Positions 1 through 8,386 of a DNA stretch of 15,304 nucleotides are shown here, in pieces. Position numbers and translations under genes: made by a program. The stretch is from Chlorobiota bacterium (GTDB taxonomy: Bacteria; Bacteroidota; Bacteroidia; Bacteroidales; JAADJA01): assembly GCA_030592565.1 (NCBI GenBank), contig JAUVIX010000037.1:1-15304 (forward strand), read 5' to 3'. How positions within the stretch are numbered: the stretch's first letter is position 1; every line of letters begins with the position of its first letter. Under the pieces are notes generated by a model that was given only the letters and a program-made list of their open reading frames with translations, ran no database searches and was not told the origin of the DNA.

Positions 1-223
1 AAACCAGAAATTTCAAATTGCAAAGAAACAAAACTCAAATAAACTCTAATTATTGAAAAACCCAAATTCCAAACTGCACCTTACTTTGCTACCAAAAATT
101 TGTATTTTTGATATTGGGTTTTGTTATTTATTTGACAATTATTATTTGTTATTTGTTATTTTGTGCAAAAAAATACACGAATATTAGAAATTAGATACTA
201 AAACCCAGCATCTCAGGATTTAT
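1..223. other. AT-rich non-coding stretch with nested inverted repeat
   Basis: No credible gene is visible here. The sequence is very AT-rich with simple-sequence character: TTATTTG is repeated directly at 142-148 and 149-155, then TTATTTTG at 156-163. A nested inverted structure is present: AAAACCCAA (57-65) is complementary to TTGGGTTTT (114-122), and between them CAAAAAT (93-99) pairs with ATTTTTG (104-110) around TTGT. It lies downstream of the minus-strand secreted-protein gene, so it could be its 3' region, but no classical GC-rich terminator is seen. It may be a dispersed intergenic repeat; that part is inference. Confidence 0.5.
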
Positions 224-302
224 ATCTTGGTTCTCAATCTCGCATCTTGATACTCAATCTTGCACCTTGGTTCTCAAATCTTGTATCTCATATCTCGTTC
301 CT
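224..302. repeat. Imperfect ~20-bp tandem repeat, about four units
   Basis: Units are at 224-243, 244-263, 264-284 and 285-302. The first two are 20 bp and share ATCTTG..ACTCAATCT-type sequence. The third is 21 bp with a one-base insertion, and the fourth is degenerate. The shared core is roughly A(T/C)CTTGGTTCTCAATCTTGC. The array ends six bases before the stop codon of the minus-strand secreted-protein gene. It has no coding potential I can recognise. It could be a minisatellite or part of a dispersed repeat family; function is unknown. Confidence 0.7.
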
Positions 303-307
303 AACAT

Positions 308-1465
308 CTATCTCACAAGCGTCACACTACCTTTATTGGTGAGTTTGTTTTTCTCGGTTTCATAATATATTACCCATACGTAAACACCTGCTGCGCATAA
401 TTGGCCATTGTTTCCTTCGCCGTCCCAACCCTGCGAAATATTATCGGTGTCGAAAACCAGCTTGCCCCATCGGTCATAAATATACATTTTAAAATTTTGG
501 ATATTGTCAACAGGATCTGCGAAGACGTTAAAAATCCTGTTCTGCTCAACATTGCTTTCAGGCCTGAATGCAGTGGGAAGTGGTATGGTTGTAATTTTTA
601 CTTCATCATAATATTTAGTACCTCCACAAAGTGTTATCTCTGCAAAGTAGGATGTTGTTTCAGTAGGGTTTACAATTAAAGATGTTGAGGTGCTTATAAC
701 CTCTCCTCCGGGATAACTGCCTGCATACCAGGTTAGCGTCAGGTTCGATTTTGGAACTATAACTTCAGGTAAAAAATCTATTTGGTTTACAGTATAGTTA
801 TCATTGCCGTCAGGCTCAAATTTCCACGATTCATTTGAGGTAGTCCAGGATGTGCCGTTTCTGCCCGGCACCTGAACACCTTTGTCAAAATTGTAATTTA
901 GTCCCTGGGTAGCTTTATTTAGTAAATAGGTGCATTTCGGTTTGTTGATAATATGATTTTCAATTTTTCCGGTCTCAAAAAGAACAATCTGAAATGTTAC
1001 TTTCTGGTCAGCACAATTATACATTGGCGCTTCACACCACCCGACTATCAGTTTTCTGTCAGGTGCTGTGCCAACTATTTTGTAATATACATTATTGCTG
1101 TTTATGCTTCCATGCGAAAAGTAATCCTGATATGGCCCGTAAATAGCTTTCTCCATCTTATTGTTTGGGATTGACACCGGATCGCGGTATGCCCCCTGGG
1201 AGAGATTGAAGCTGACCACGCCATTTGCCCCGATCATAAATTGAGAAGCCGTCTCTCCGTAAAACGTAAAATCGAAACCTATATCAAAGGGGCCTGCAAA
1301 ATCATCATCATGAACTGTAACCAGTGTCCCAAAATAACCCTCATATACAGCACTCAGCTTTACAGGCAGCCCTGCAGTAATCGTAGCATCTTCATAGGCC
1401 TCAACTTGTGCACAGGCTATGCTGCTTACAAGAATTAGTAATAATATTGTTGCGATTTTCTGCAT
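308..1465 (-). CDS. Secreted protein with T9SS type B (gliding motility-associated) C-terminal sorting domain
   Basis: A 385-aa exported protein of unknown specific function. Residues 1-20 form a signal peptide (short basic start, hydrophobic stretch, likely cleavage near ACA/Q). Residues about 40-215 are a beta-rich region with YGGYFGTLV-like and FMIGANGVVSFN motifs and Cys 144, 151 and 178; this resembles the N-terminal module seen in other Bacteroidetes surface proteins. Residues about 225-292 look Ig-like (LTWYAGS, TTSYFAEIT). Residues about 296-385 are a recognisable CHU_C/type B sorting domain: LPTAFRPES, then MYIYDRWGKLVFDT, GWDGEGNNG and AAGVYVWVIYY, ending in TLVR. Known family role: this domain directs export through the T9SS and surface attachment. 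It lies 82 nt downstream of the acetyltransferase-like gene on the same strand. A near-consensus -7 sequence (TATATTTTG, spacer one base too long) at 1508-1516 could give it its own promoter. The ATG start has no Shine-Dalgarno sequence, as is usual in this phylum. The role is certain only at the level of secreted/surface protein. Confidence 0.9.
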   Translation of the reverse strand: MQKIATILLLILVSSIACAQVEAYEDATITAGLPVKLSAVYEGYFGTLVTVHDDDFAGPFDIGFDFTFYGETASQFMIGANGVVSFNLSQGAYRDPVSIPNNKMEKAIYGPYQDYFSHGSINSNNVYYKIVGTAPDRKLIVGWCEAPMYNCADQKVTFQIVLFETGKIENHIINKPKCTYLLNKATQGLNYNFDKGVQVPGRNGTSWTTSNESWKFEPDGNDNYTVNQIDFLPEVIVPKSNLTLTWYAGSYPGGEVISTSTSLIVNPTETTSYFAEITLCGGTKYYDEVKITTIPLPTAFRPESNVEQNRIFNVFADPVDNIQNFKMYIYDRWGKLVFDTDNISQGWDGEGNNGQLCAAGVYVWVIYYETEKNKLTNKGSVTLVR

Positions 1466-1547
1466 AAAGAGTTAACGGTTTAACTTCTAGGTAATTGTTG
1501 CTTTTGACAAAATATAGAATAATAAATATATTCTGTTTTGATAAATC

Positions 1548-2666
1548 CTACTTTATCTCTTTCATAAAACACCTGCGTCTTTTATGCTGAATATGTTCGT
1601 AATTTTTCCAGTTGCTAATGACATTATGATTTGTTTCAAAAATACCTGTGGTTTCCATCTGATTGAGACCCATATTAAGCACCTCCTGTTGCAGCTCTGC
1701 AAACAGTATCACTGCTGCTCCTGAAGTGTGATACTTTGGTGCTACTCCTGTAAGCAGAAGGTCAATAGTTTTCGGCTTTTTCAAAGCTTTCATTATGTGA
1801 TAAATTCCAAAAGGGAACAGTCGTCCATTTGCTTTTTGCATAGCTCTTGACAGCGAAGGCATTCCGACAACGAAAGCAGCTAACTCATCATCTTTTTTTA
1901 CAATTCGAACAAATTTAGGGTTTAAAATCTTAAAGTACTTTCCGGCAATAGCATCAATCATCTTGTCATTGAATGGAGTTGTATAGGGTAGTTCCTTAAA
2001 CGCATCATTAAGAAGTCGGAATAATGGTTTTACATATTGTTGTAATTCTTTAGTAGATTCGGGTTTAATTACCTCAAATCCATATCTTCTTTTAACAATC
2101 GCAGCACCTCTTACACCTTTTTTTATTACATCTTCACCAATCGTTAACCGGAACTCTACCCAGTCATTTTCTTTTTCAAATCCAAGAGCTTCAATATGTT
2201 CTTTGTAATATGGTTTGTGATATACAGAAGCTATTGAAGGTAAGTAGTCAAAGCCTTCGATTAACAATCCCTGGCCTTCGAGATTACTGAAGCCCAGAGG
2301 TCCATGAATAATTTCCATTCCTTGTTCCCCAAGCCATCCTTCAGCTGTCTCGATAAGTTTTTTTGATACATTCCTATCGTCAATGAACTCTATTCGTGTA
2401 AAACGGCCAAGCTTCTTTCCAGTCTTCTTATTGTACTCGTGGTTTATTATCGCTCCGACTCTTCCAACACATTTATTATTTTCCCAGGCGGTCCAGAATT
2501 TTGCATCACAATATTCAAAGAACGGGCTTGTTTCGGGCGAGATTTGTTTCAGCTCATCTTTCATTATTGGAGGAACCCACATAGGATTGTCCTTATAAAT
2601 GCTGAATGGCAATTTAATAAATTGCTTTTTTTGTTTCGTAGTTTTAGCTTCTTGAATTACCAACAT
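1548..2666 (-). CDS. GNAT-fold N-acetyltransferase-like protein (YghO-like family)
   Basis: A 372-aa cytoplasmic protein. It resembles a family of about 370-aa proteins, common in Bacteroidetes, that carry a GNAT-like fold and are usually annotated as putative N-acetyltransferase. Visible hallmarks are YKDNPMWVPP (24-33), ETSPFFEY (45-52), the VGRVGAIIN strand (67-75) where a GNAT domain contacts acetyl-CoA, and GPLGFSNLEGQGLL (122-135). A second half (about 200-372) includes ELAAFVVGMP and ends in a basic tail. No signal peptide or membrane segment is present. I chose the ATG at 2666 because the protein then begins at the family-typical MLVIQEAK, with an AAAAGAG purine stretch just upstream. 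The frame stays open to 2828, but that extension would overlap metH and reads like translated promoter DNA. The substrate is unknown. It is transcribed divergently from metH, which does not by itself show a link to methionine. Confidence 0.85.
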   Translation of the reverse strand: MLVIQEAKTTKQKKQFIKLPFSIYKDNPMWVPPIMKDELKQISPETSPFFEYCDAKFWTAWENNKCVGRVGAIINHEYNKKTGKKLGRFTRIEFIDDRNVSKKLIETAEGWLGEQGMEIIHGPLGFSNLEGQGLLIEGFDYLPSIASVYHKPYYKEHIEALGFEKENDWVEFRLTIGEDVIKKGVRGAAIVKRRYGFEVIKPESTKELQQYVKPLFRLLNDAFKELPYTTPFNDKMIDAIAGKYFKILNPKFVRIVKKDDELAAFVVGMPSLSRAMQKANGRLFPFGIYHIMKALKKPKTIDLLLTGVAPKYHTSGAAVILFAELQQEVLNMGLNQMETTGIFETNHNVISNWKNYEHIQHKRRRCFMKEIK

Positions 2667-2693
2667 TTTTCTCTTTTGTTTGTTATTTAATTG

Positions 2694-2701
2694 CAAAGAT
2701 A
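2694..2701 (-). promoter_or_regulatory. Putative Bacteroidetes -7 element for the acetyltransferase-like gene
   Basis: On the minus strand this reads TATCTTTG, an exact match to TAnnTTTG, and ends 27 nt before the ATG at 2666. No TTTG-type -33 element is seen at the expected distance, so the assignment rests on the -7 match and position only. Confidence 0.45.
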
Positions 2702-2752
2702 ATAGAATGGGAGAAATAGAAATGAAATTATGGATAATTTGAAACATAATTG

Positions 2753-2760
2753 TACTTTTG
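2753..2760 (+). promoter_or_regulatory. Putative Bacteroidetes -7 element for the metH operon
   Basis: TACTTTTG matches TAnnTTTG exactly and ends 33 nt before the metH ATG. The implied 5' leader of roughly 25-30 nt is too short for a SAM or cobalamin riboswitch, and none is recognisable. A TTTG occurs at 2738-2741, but its 11-nt spacing is too short for a standard -33 element. The same octamer appears upstream of two other genes in the window. Confidence 0.5.
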
Positions 2761-2793
2761 CTTATGTTAATATTGTGAATCTCAGAAAATAAG

Positions 2794-5700
2794 ATGATAA
2801 GAAAACCGGATATTAAGATGGAACTCAAACATCGGGTACTTGTGCTTGATGGGGCAATGGGTACAATGATTCAGCAGTATAATCTTGAAGAAAAGGACTT
2901 TAGAGGAGAGAGATTTGTAGAATTTAAATATGACTTAAAAGGGAATAACGATTTGTTGTCGGTTACTCAACCGCAAATAATTGGCGAGATACACGAGAAA
3001 TATCTTGAGGTGGGTTCAGATATTATAGAAACTAACACCTTTAACTCAACAAGTGTATCACTCTCTGATTATTATATGGAAGATATGGCTTATGAGATAA
3101 ATGTAGCCTCAGCAAAGATCGCAAGACAGGCTGCTGATAAATATACTCTGCTAACTCCTGAAAAACCCAGATATGTAGCAGGCTCAATGGGTCCGACAAG
3201 CAAAACCGCCTCCATGTCGCCTGATGTTAATAATCCCGGTTTCAGGGCTGTTACTTTCGATGACCTGTATGAAGCATACAAGGAGCAGGCTTGTGGTTTG
3301 ATAGAAGGCGGTGTTGACCTTTTCCTTATAGAGACGGTTTTTGATACACTCAATGCCAAAGCTGCTCTGATGGCTGTTTCTGATGCTCAGAGGGAAAAAG
3401 GCATTAAATTGCCGGTTATGGTTTCCGGAACAATTTCTGACGCCAGTGGCAGGACACTCTCCGGCCAGACAACAGAAGCATTCCTGACTTCCATTTCGCA
3501 TCTCGACCTGCTTGCTGTAGGACTGAATTGTGCAATGGGAGCAAAAGATCTTCGACCATATCTCGAAGAGTTATCTGACAAGGCTTCTTACTTCACTAGC
3601 GTTTATCCAAATGCCGGGTTGCCGAATCAATTCGGAGAATATGATGAGACCCCGAAGATTATGGCGGTACAGATGAAAGATTTTCTTGATAATAAGTTTG
3701 CAAATATTATCGGTGGGTGCTGCGGAACTACACCTGAACATATTAAAGAGTTTGTTAAGCTGGCAGAAAATGCATCTCCCCGAAAAGTACCTGTGTCGCA
3801 ACACGAGCTATTGTTAAGCGGGCTTGAACCGTTAAAGGTGTACAAGGGAAGTAATTTTATAAATATTGGGGAACGTACTAATGTAAGCGGTTCACGGAAG
3901 TTTGCCAGGCTGATTCGCGAGGAGCACTTTGATGAGGCTCTCTCCATTGCAAGGCAGCAGGTCGAAAATGGTGCACAGATTATTGATATTAATATGGATG
4001 ATGCCTTGCTGGATGCAGAAAAATCAATAGTTACTTTTCTGAATTTTATCGCTGCCGAACCGGATATTGCCAGGGTTCCGGTGATGATCGACTCTTCAAA
4101 ATGGGCGGTCATCGAGGCGGGCCTAAAATGTATCCAGGGAAAGGCTATTGTGAATTCCATCAGCCTTAAAGAAGGGGAGGAGGAGTTTAAGGAGAGAGCA
4201 GCTAAAATACGTGATTATGGTGCTGCTGTTGTTGTTATGGCTTTTGACGAGAAGGGACAGGCTGCTTCTTTCAAACAGAAAATTGATGTCTGTAAAAGAG
4301 CTTACCAGATTCTTACAAAGGATGTTCAATTTCCCCCGGAAGATATCATCTTTGACCCTAATATTCTTACCATAGCAACGGGAATGGAGGAGCATAACAA
4401 CTATACCGTTGACTTTATTAATGCTACAAGATGGATTAAAGATAATCTGCCTTATGCAAAGGTTAGTGGTGGCATCAGTAATCTTTCGTTTTCGCTCAGA
4501 GGAAACGACACTGTGCGTGAGGCAATGCACTCAGCTTTCCTATATCACGCCATTAATGCCGGACTTGATATGGGAATTGTCAATGCAGGTATGTTGCAGA
4601 TTTATGATGATATTCCAAAAGATTTACTGATTCTCGTTGAAGATGTTATCCTCAACAGAAGAAAGGATGCTACTGATAGACTTATAGTTTATGCCGAAAA
4701 AGTTAAGGATGTCAAGAGTAAGGAAATAGTGCAATGGGATAAATGGAGAAAAGGTGATGTGGAGGAGAGGCTTAGGTATGCACTTATTAAGGGGAATGCT
4801 GACTTTATTGAAGATGATGTTTTGGAAGCACGTAAAAAGTACAAACGCTCGCTTGATATAATTGAAGGCCCGTTGATGGATGGGATGAATGTTGTTGGAG
4901 ACCTTTTTGGGAAAGGCAAGATGTTTCTGCCGCAGGTTGTGAAGACAGCACGGGTGATGAAGAAGGCGGTTGCTAAATTACTTCCTTTCATTGAGCAGGA
5001 GCAGGAGGCAGAGGGGAAAGTCCGGTCAGCCGGAAAGATTATTCTGGCGACAGTTAAGGGTGATGTACACGATATCGGTAAAAATATTGTGGGAGTGGTG
5101 CTGGCTTGTAATAATTTTGAGGTAATTGACCTTGGTGTTATGGTTCCAGCCGATAAAATTATTCAGGCAGCTAAGGATGAAAATGCTGACCTTATTGGTC
5201 TTAGCGGTTTGATAACACCTTCACTGGAGGAGATGGTGCACTTTGCAAAAGAGATGGAGAGGCTTGGGATGAATATCCCACTGCTGATTGGCGGTGCTAC
5301 AACATCTGAAATTCATACTGCCGTTAAAATTGCTCCGAATTGTAATGCTCCGGTGATCTACGTTAAGGATGCCTCTTTGAGTGTTGGCGTATCAGCAAAC
5401 CTGATATCCGAGAATATGAAGCAGGAGTATGTGGAGAAGATTAAAGATAAATATGATAGTATTAAGGAGAAGTACGAAGCAAAAATACAAACAAAGAAAT
5501 ATATTTCACTTTCCGAAGCGAGAGATAATAGATTGAAAATTATTTGGGATGCTAATGATATAGTTAAACCTAACCTTATTGGGACAAAATATTTTGATGA
5601 TTATCCGTTGGAGGATATTATAGAATTTATTGACTGGACTTTCTTTTTCCGAGCGTGGAATCTAAATGGAAAATACCCGAAAATTTTTAATGATCCTGTC

Positions 5701-6474
5701 AAAGGTGACGAGGCAAAGAAATTATTTGATGATGCTAATAATCTTCTTGCCAAAATAGTGTCAGAAAAAAGATTGACTGCAAAGGGAGTTATAGGACTAT
5801 ATCCGGCTAATGCCATTGGAGATGATGTTGAAGTGTATTCGGATGAGACGTATAATAAGCCAGTTACGACCTTAAGCTTTTTAAGAAATCAGGAGTTAAA
5901 AGAGAATGGAAAGCCGAACTTATGTCTTGCCGATTTTATTGCCCCCAAAGATACCGGAATAGATGATTACATTGGCTTTTTTGCAGTAACGGCAGGTGTC
6001 GGGTTGGAAAAGTGGATTAAACATTACGAAAGTAATAATGATGATTATAATAGCATAATGATGAAGGTGCTGGCAGACAGGCTTGCTGAAGCCTATGCCG
6101 AATTGCTTCATTATAGGGTTAGAAAAGAGTTTTTGGGATACAATAAAAATGAAGATTTTGATGTCAGGGAGTTTTTGAGAGAGAAATACAGAGGTATTCG
6201 CCCTGCACCCGGATATCCTGCTTGTCCTGAACATTCGGAAAAGAAAGTGATTTTCGACCTTCTCGATGTTGAAAGAAAAACAGGAATAGCACTTACTGAG
6301 AATTTCGCAATGTATCCGGCAGCTTCAGTTAGTGGCTATTATTTTGCACATCCTGAATCGCAGTACTTTATGGTTGGTAAGATTGGAAAAGACCAGGTTG
6401 AAGATTACGCAAAGCGAAAGGGTGTAAATGAAAAGCAGGTCGAAAAGTGGCTTAATGTAAATTTGAATTGGTAA
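2794..6474 (+). CDS. metH: Cobalamin-dependent methionine synthase (full length)
   Basis: This 1226-aa cytoplasmic enzyme transfers a methyl group from 5-methyl-THF to homocysteine via methylcobalamin. E. coli MetH is 1227 aa and residue numbers nearly coincide. The domains are in standard order. The homocysteine domain (1-~325) has zinc ligands Cys246, Cys309 and Cys310 (GLNCAMG, GGCCGTTPEH). The pterin domain (~350-610) begins near NIGERTNVSGS. The cobalamin cap (~645-740) is followed by the B12 domain (~745-880), with Asp757/His759 in GDVHDIGKN, Ser804 and Ser810 in SGLITPS, and GGATTS. The AdoMet reactivation domain (~900-1226) has RPAPGYPACPEHSEK around Arg1136 and Tyr1141. All key residues are intact, so it should be active and self-reactivating with a reductase partner not seen here. 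An in-frame ATG at 2818 is an alternative start; I kept 2794 because the length then matches. The downstream reductase fusion starts 11 nt after the stop, indicating an operon. Confidence 0.97.
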   Translation: MIRKPDIKMELKHRVLVLDGAMGTMIQQYNLEEKDFRGERFVEFKYDLKGNNDLLSVTQPQIIGEIHEKYLEVGSDIIETNTFNSTSVSLSDYYMEDMAYEINVASAKIARQAADKYTLLTPEKPRYVAGSMGPTSKTASMSPDVNNPGFRAVTFDDLYEAYKEQACGLIEGGVDLFLIETVFDTLNAKAALMAVSDAQREKGIKLPVMVSGTISDASGRTLSGQTTEAFLTSISHLDLLAVGLNCAMGAKDLRPYLEELSDKASYFTSVYPNAGLPNQFGEYDETPKIMAVQMKDFLDNKFANIIGGCCGTTPEHIKEFVKLAENASPRKVPVSQHELLLSGLEPLKVYKGSNFINIGERTNVSGSRKFARLIREEHFDEALSIARQQVENGAQIIDINMDDALLDAEKSIVTFLNFIAAEPDIARVPVMIDSSKWAVIEAGLKCIQGKAIVNSISLKEGEEEFKERAAKIRDYGAAVVVMAFDEKGQAASFKQKIDVCKRAYQILTKDVQFPPEDIIFDPNILTIATGMEEHNNYTVDFINATRWIKDNLPYAKVSGGISNLSFSLRGNDTVREAMHSAFLYHAINAGLDMGIVNAGMLQIYDDIPKDLLILVEDVILNRRKDATDRLIVYAEKVKDVKSKEIVQWDKWRKGDVEERLRYALIKGNADFIEDDVLEARKKYKRSLDIIEGPLMDGMNVVGDLFGKGKMFLPQVVKTARVMKKAVAKLLPFIEQEQEAEGKVRSAGKIILATVKGDVHDIGKNIVGVVLACNNFEVIDLGVMVPADKIIQAAKDENADLIGLSGLITPSLEEMVHFAKEMERLGMNIPLLIGGATTSEIHTAVKIAPNCNAPVIYVKDASLSVGVSANLISENMKQEYVEKIKDKYDSIKEKYEAKIQTKKYISLSEARDNRLKIIWDANDIVKPNLIGTKYFDDYPLEDIIEFIDWTFFFRAWNLNGKYPKIFNDPVKGDEAKKLFDDANNLLAKIVSEKRLTAKGVIGLYPANAIGDDVEVYSDETYNKPVTTLSFLRNQELKENGKPNLCLADFIAPKDTGIDDYIGFFAVTAGVGLEKWIKHYESNNDDYNSIMMKVLADRLAEAYAELLHYRVRKEFLGYNKNEDFDVREFLREKYRGIRPAPGYPACPEHSEKKVIFDLLDVERKTGIALTENFAMYPAASVSGYYFAHPESQYFMVGKIGKDQVEDYAKRKGVNEKQVEKWLNVNLNW

Positions 6475-6485
6475 AAAAGATAAAA

Positions 6486-8321
6486 ATGAGAATACCGTTT
6501 CTTGAATATATGAAAGATAATCTGGTTCTTTTTGACGGAGCGATTGGAACAGAGATATACAACAGGGGAGTTTTTATTAACAGTTGTTATGATGAATTGA
6601 ACCTTAAAAGACCGAAACTGATACAGGAGATACACCGCTCGTATGTTGAGGCCGGGGCAGATGTTATCGAAACAAATACTTTTGGAGCTAACAGGCTTAA
6701 ACTTCAAAAGCATGGCCTGGAGGACAAGACCTATGAAATAAATTACACAGGAGCCAAACTGGCTCGCGAAATTGCCGGGGATGAGATATATGTGGCCGGT
6801 TCCATTGGTCCTCTTGATGAAAGATTGGAGCCTTGGGGCCCGCTTGCCGAATCCGAAGCCCGTGAAATATTTCTTGAGCAGGTAAGAGGGTTGATTGACG
6901 GGGGAGTTGATCTGATAATACTAGAAACATTCTCTGACCTTCACCTTATTCAGCAGGCAATACTTGCTATAAAAGGGGAGTATGATATTCCTGTTATTGC
7001 GCAGATGACTATTAATAATGAGGGAAATTCACTTTTCGGGACACCACCGGAGATGTTTGCCACACGTATGTCGCAATGGGGAGCTGATGTTGTAGGTATC
7101 AATTGTAGTGTTGGTCCAAAGCCAATGCTTGATGCCCTTGAGAAAATGAGCAGTGTTGTAGGTGTGCCGATGAGTGTAATGCCAAATGCAGGAACTCCGC
7201 AAAATGTTGACGGTCGTAATATATATCTTGCCACAGCCGATTATTTTGCCGAATATACCAAACGCTTTATTCAGGCCGGTGCGCGAATAGTCGGTGGTTG
7301 TTGTGGTACAAATCCTACATTTATAAAGGAGATGCGTAAGTCCATACAAGCTATTCAGCCGAGGAAGATAGTCGCAAAGCTGCTTGAAGTTAAGATTGAA
7401 GAGTCGTTTATGCCTGCAGTGCCTGTTTGTGAGAAATCGGAATTTGCAAAAAAAGTATGTAATAATGAATTTGTTACAACTGTTGAAATTGTTCCACCGA
7501 GAGGGATAGACCCGTCTGTTGCTATTGAACAGGCATCTCATTTAAAAGAGGCAGGTGTGGATGCTATAAATATTCCGGATGGACCAAGAGCATTGTCGAA
7601 GATGGGTGCAAGCTATTTGTCATTGATGATGCAGCAGCAGGCTGGTATAGAGGTAATTCAGCATTATGCCTGCCGCGACAGGAACCTGCTTGGAATGGTT
7701 GGTGATATGCTTGGCGCCTATGCTGCCGGAATAAAGAACCTGCTTATAATTACAGGCGATCCACCGAAAATGGGTACCTATCCTGATGCGACCGCTGTTT
7801 TTGATGTGGACTCAATTGGATTGACAAATGTTGTTAATTATTTAAACAGAGGTCAGGACCTTGGAGGTAATCCAATGGACAGCCAGACTGCATTTTTTAT
7901 TGGTGTGGGAGTTAATCCGGGTGCCATTGACCTTGACTATGAAATACGCAGGTTTGAATGGAAGGTGAAAGCCGGAGCTGAGTTTGCAATAACGCAGCCA
8001 GTATTTGATAATGAACTGTTTTATCGTTTTCTGAAACGCATTGAGCATATTAAGATCCCTATTATTGCCGGAGTGTGGCCCCTGGTCAGTGTTCGAAATG
8101 CCGAATTTATGAATAATGAAGTCCCTGGTGCTTCTGTACCCGATCATATTATGCAGAGAATGTATAATACAAAATCGAAAGAGGATGCTCGTGAAACAGG
8201 ACTTGAAATAGCCAGGGAGACTATTGAGTTATTAAAACCGGATATCGCTGGTGTTCAGGTTTCTATGCCTTTTGGTCAAATGAAATACCCCCTTGAGATT
8301 CTCAAAGGGGTATTTAACTAA
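6486..8321 (+). CDS. Bifunctional homocysteine S-methyltransferase / methylenetetrahydrofolate reductase (YitJ-type)
   Basis: A 611-aa two-domain enzyme with the architecture of Bacillus YitJ. Residues 1-~290 are a homocysteine S-methyltransferase domain (FDGAIGTEIY, IETNTFGANR) with zinc ligands Cys207 (GINCSVG), Cys272 and Cys273 (VGGCCGTNP). Residues ~328-611 are a flavin-dependent MTHFR barrel: TTVEIVPPRG with Glu334 at the position of the catalytic Glu of E. coli MetF, and ITGDPPK with Asp425 near the flavin. The MTHFR half makes 5-methyl-THF, the methyl donor for MetH encoded just upstream. The N-terminal half may use another donor such as S-methylmethionine or AdoMet (family knowledge, not shown here). 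I chose the ATG at 6486, 11 nt after the metH stop. An in-frame TTG at 6468 would overlap metH and adds only MVKKIK. No strong ribosome binding site is visible, so translational coupling to metH is likely. A near-perfect hairpin occupies the last codons. Confidence 0.93.
   Translation: MRIPFLEYMKDNLVLFDGAIGTEIYNRGVFINSCYDELNLKRPKLIQEIHRSYVEAGADVIETNTFGANRLKLQKHGLEDKTYEINYTGAKLAREIAGDEIYVAGSIGPLDERLEPWGPLAESEAREIFLEQVRGLIDGGVDLIILETFSDLHLIQQAILAIKGEYDIPVIAQMTINNEGNSLFGTPPEMFATRMSQWGADVVGINCSVGPKPMLDALEKMSSVVGVPMSVMPNAGTPQNVDGRNIYLATADYFAEYTKRFIQAGARIVGGCCGTNPTFIKEMRKSIQAIQPRKIVAKLLEVKIEESFMPAVPVCEKSEFAKKVCNNEFVTTVEIVPPRGIDPSVAIEQASHLKEAGVDAINIPDGPRALSKMGASYLSLMMQQQAGIEVIQHYACRDRNLLGMVGDMLGAYAAGIKNLLIITGDPPKMGTYPDATAVFDVDSIGLTNVVNYLNRGQDLGGNPMDSQTAFFIGVGVNPGAIDLDYEIRRFEWKVKAGAEFAITQPVFDNELFYRFLKRIEHIKIPIIAGVWPLVSVRNAEFMNNEVPGASVPDHIMQRMYNTKSKEDARETGLEIARETIELLKPDIAGVQVSMPFGQMKYPLEILKGVFN
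8283..8315 (+). repeat. Near-perfect hairpin inside the 3' end of the reductase fusion gene
   Basis: Arms 8283-8297 (AAATACCCCCTTGAG) and 8301-8315 (CTCAAAGGGGTATTT) pair over 15 positions with one mismatch around a 3-nt loop. The hairpin lies wholly in frame and ends three bases before the stop codon TAA at 8319-8321. It is followed by AACTAAG rather than a U-tract, so it is not a textbook intrinsic terminator. It could stabilise the mRNA 3' end or contribute to termination at this convergent junction. Confidence 0.6.
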
Positions 8322-8349
8322 GAATTATGAAGAAAAAGAAGAATCTGTT

Positions 8350-8386
8350 GATATTCCGACTTTTACATAAAAAGGTCGGAGATATC
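8350..8386 (-). terminator. Probable terminator hairpin of the small-gene pair
   Basis: GATAT (8350-8354) pairs with ATATC (8382-8386), CCGAC (8356-8360) with GTCGG (8375-8379), and TTTT (8361-8364) with AAAA (8370-8373), with small bulges. On the minus strand the stem is followed by a T-rich run (TTCTTCTTTTTCTTC), favouring termination in that direction. On the plus strand there is no T-run. It overlaps the last codons and stop of the 83-aa gene. Confidence 0.45.

Noticed and set aside
1508..1534. AT-only hairpin (AGAATA 1516-1521 with TATTCT 1529-1534) as terminator of the acetyltransferase-like gene
   Set aside because: The 6-bp stem has one G-C pair per arm, and the following sequence overlaps a near-consensus -7 element. 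Too weak to call.
2667..2793. SAM or cobalamin riboswitch upstream of metH
   Set aside because: The region is short and AT-rich, and has no B12-box-like or SAM-I-like conserved helices that I can see.
2667..2828. N-terminal extension of the acetyltransferase-like protein to an upstream start at 2828 (54 more residues)
   Set aside because: It would overlap the metH start and cross both promoter-like elements. The added peptide is Ile/Ser/Asn-rich, as expected from translated AT-rich DNA. The family-like protein begins at the internal Met at 2666.
6468..6485. TTG start of the reductase fusion overlapping the end of metH
   Set aside because: It adds only six residues, while ATG 6486 gives the expected beginning of the homocysteine domain and a clean 11-nt gap.
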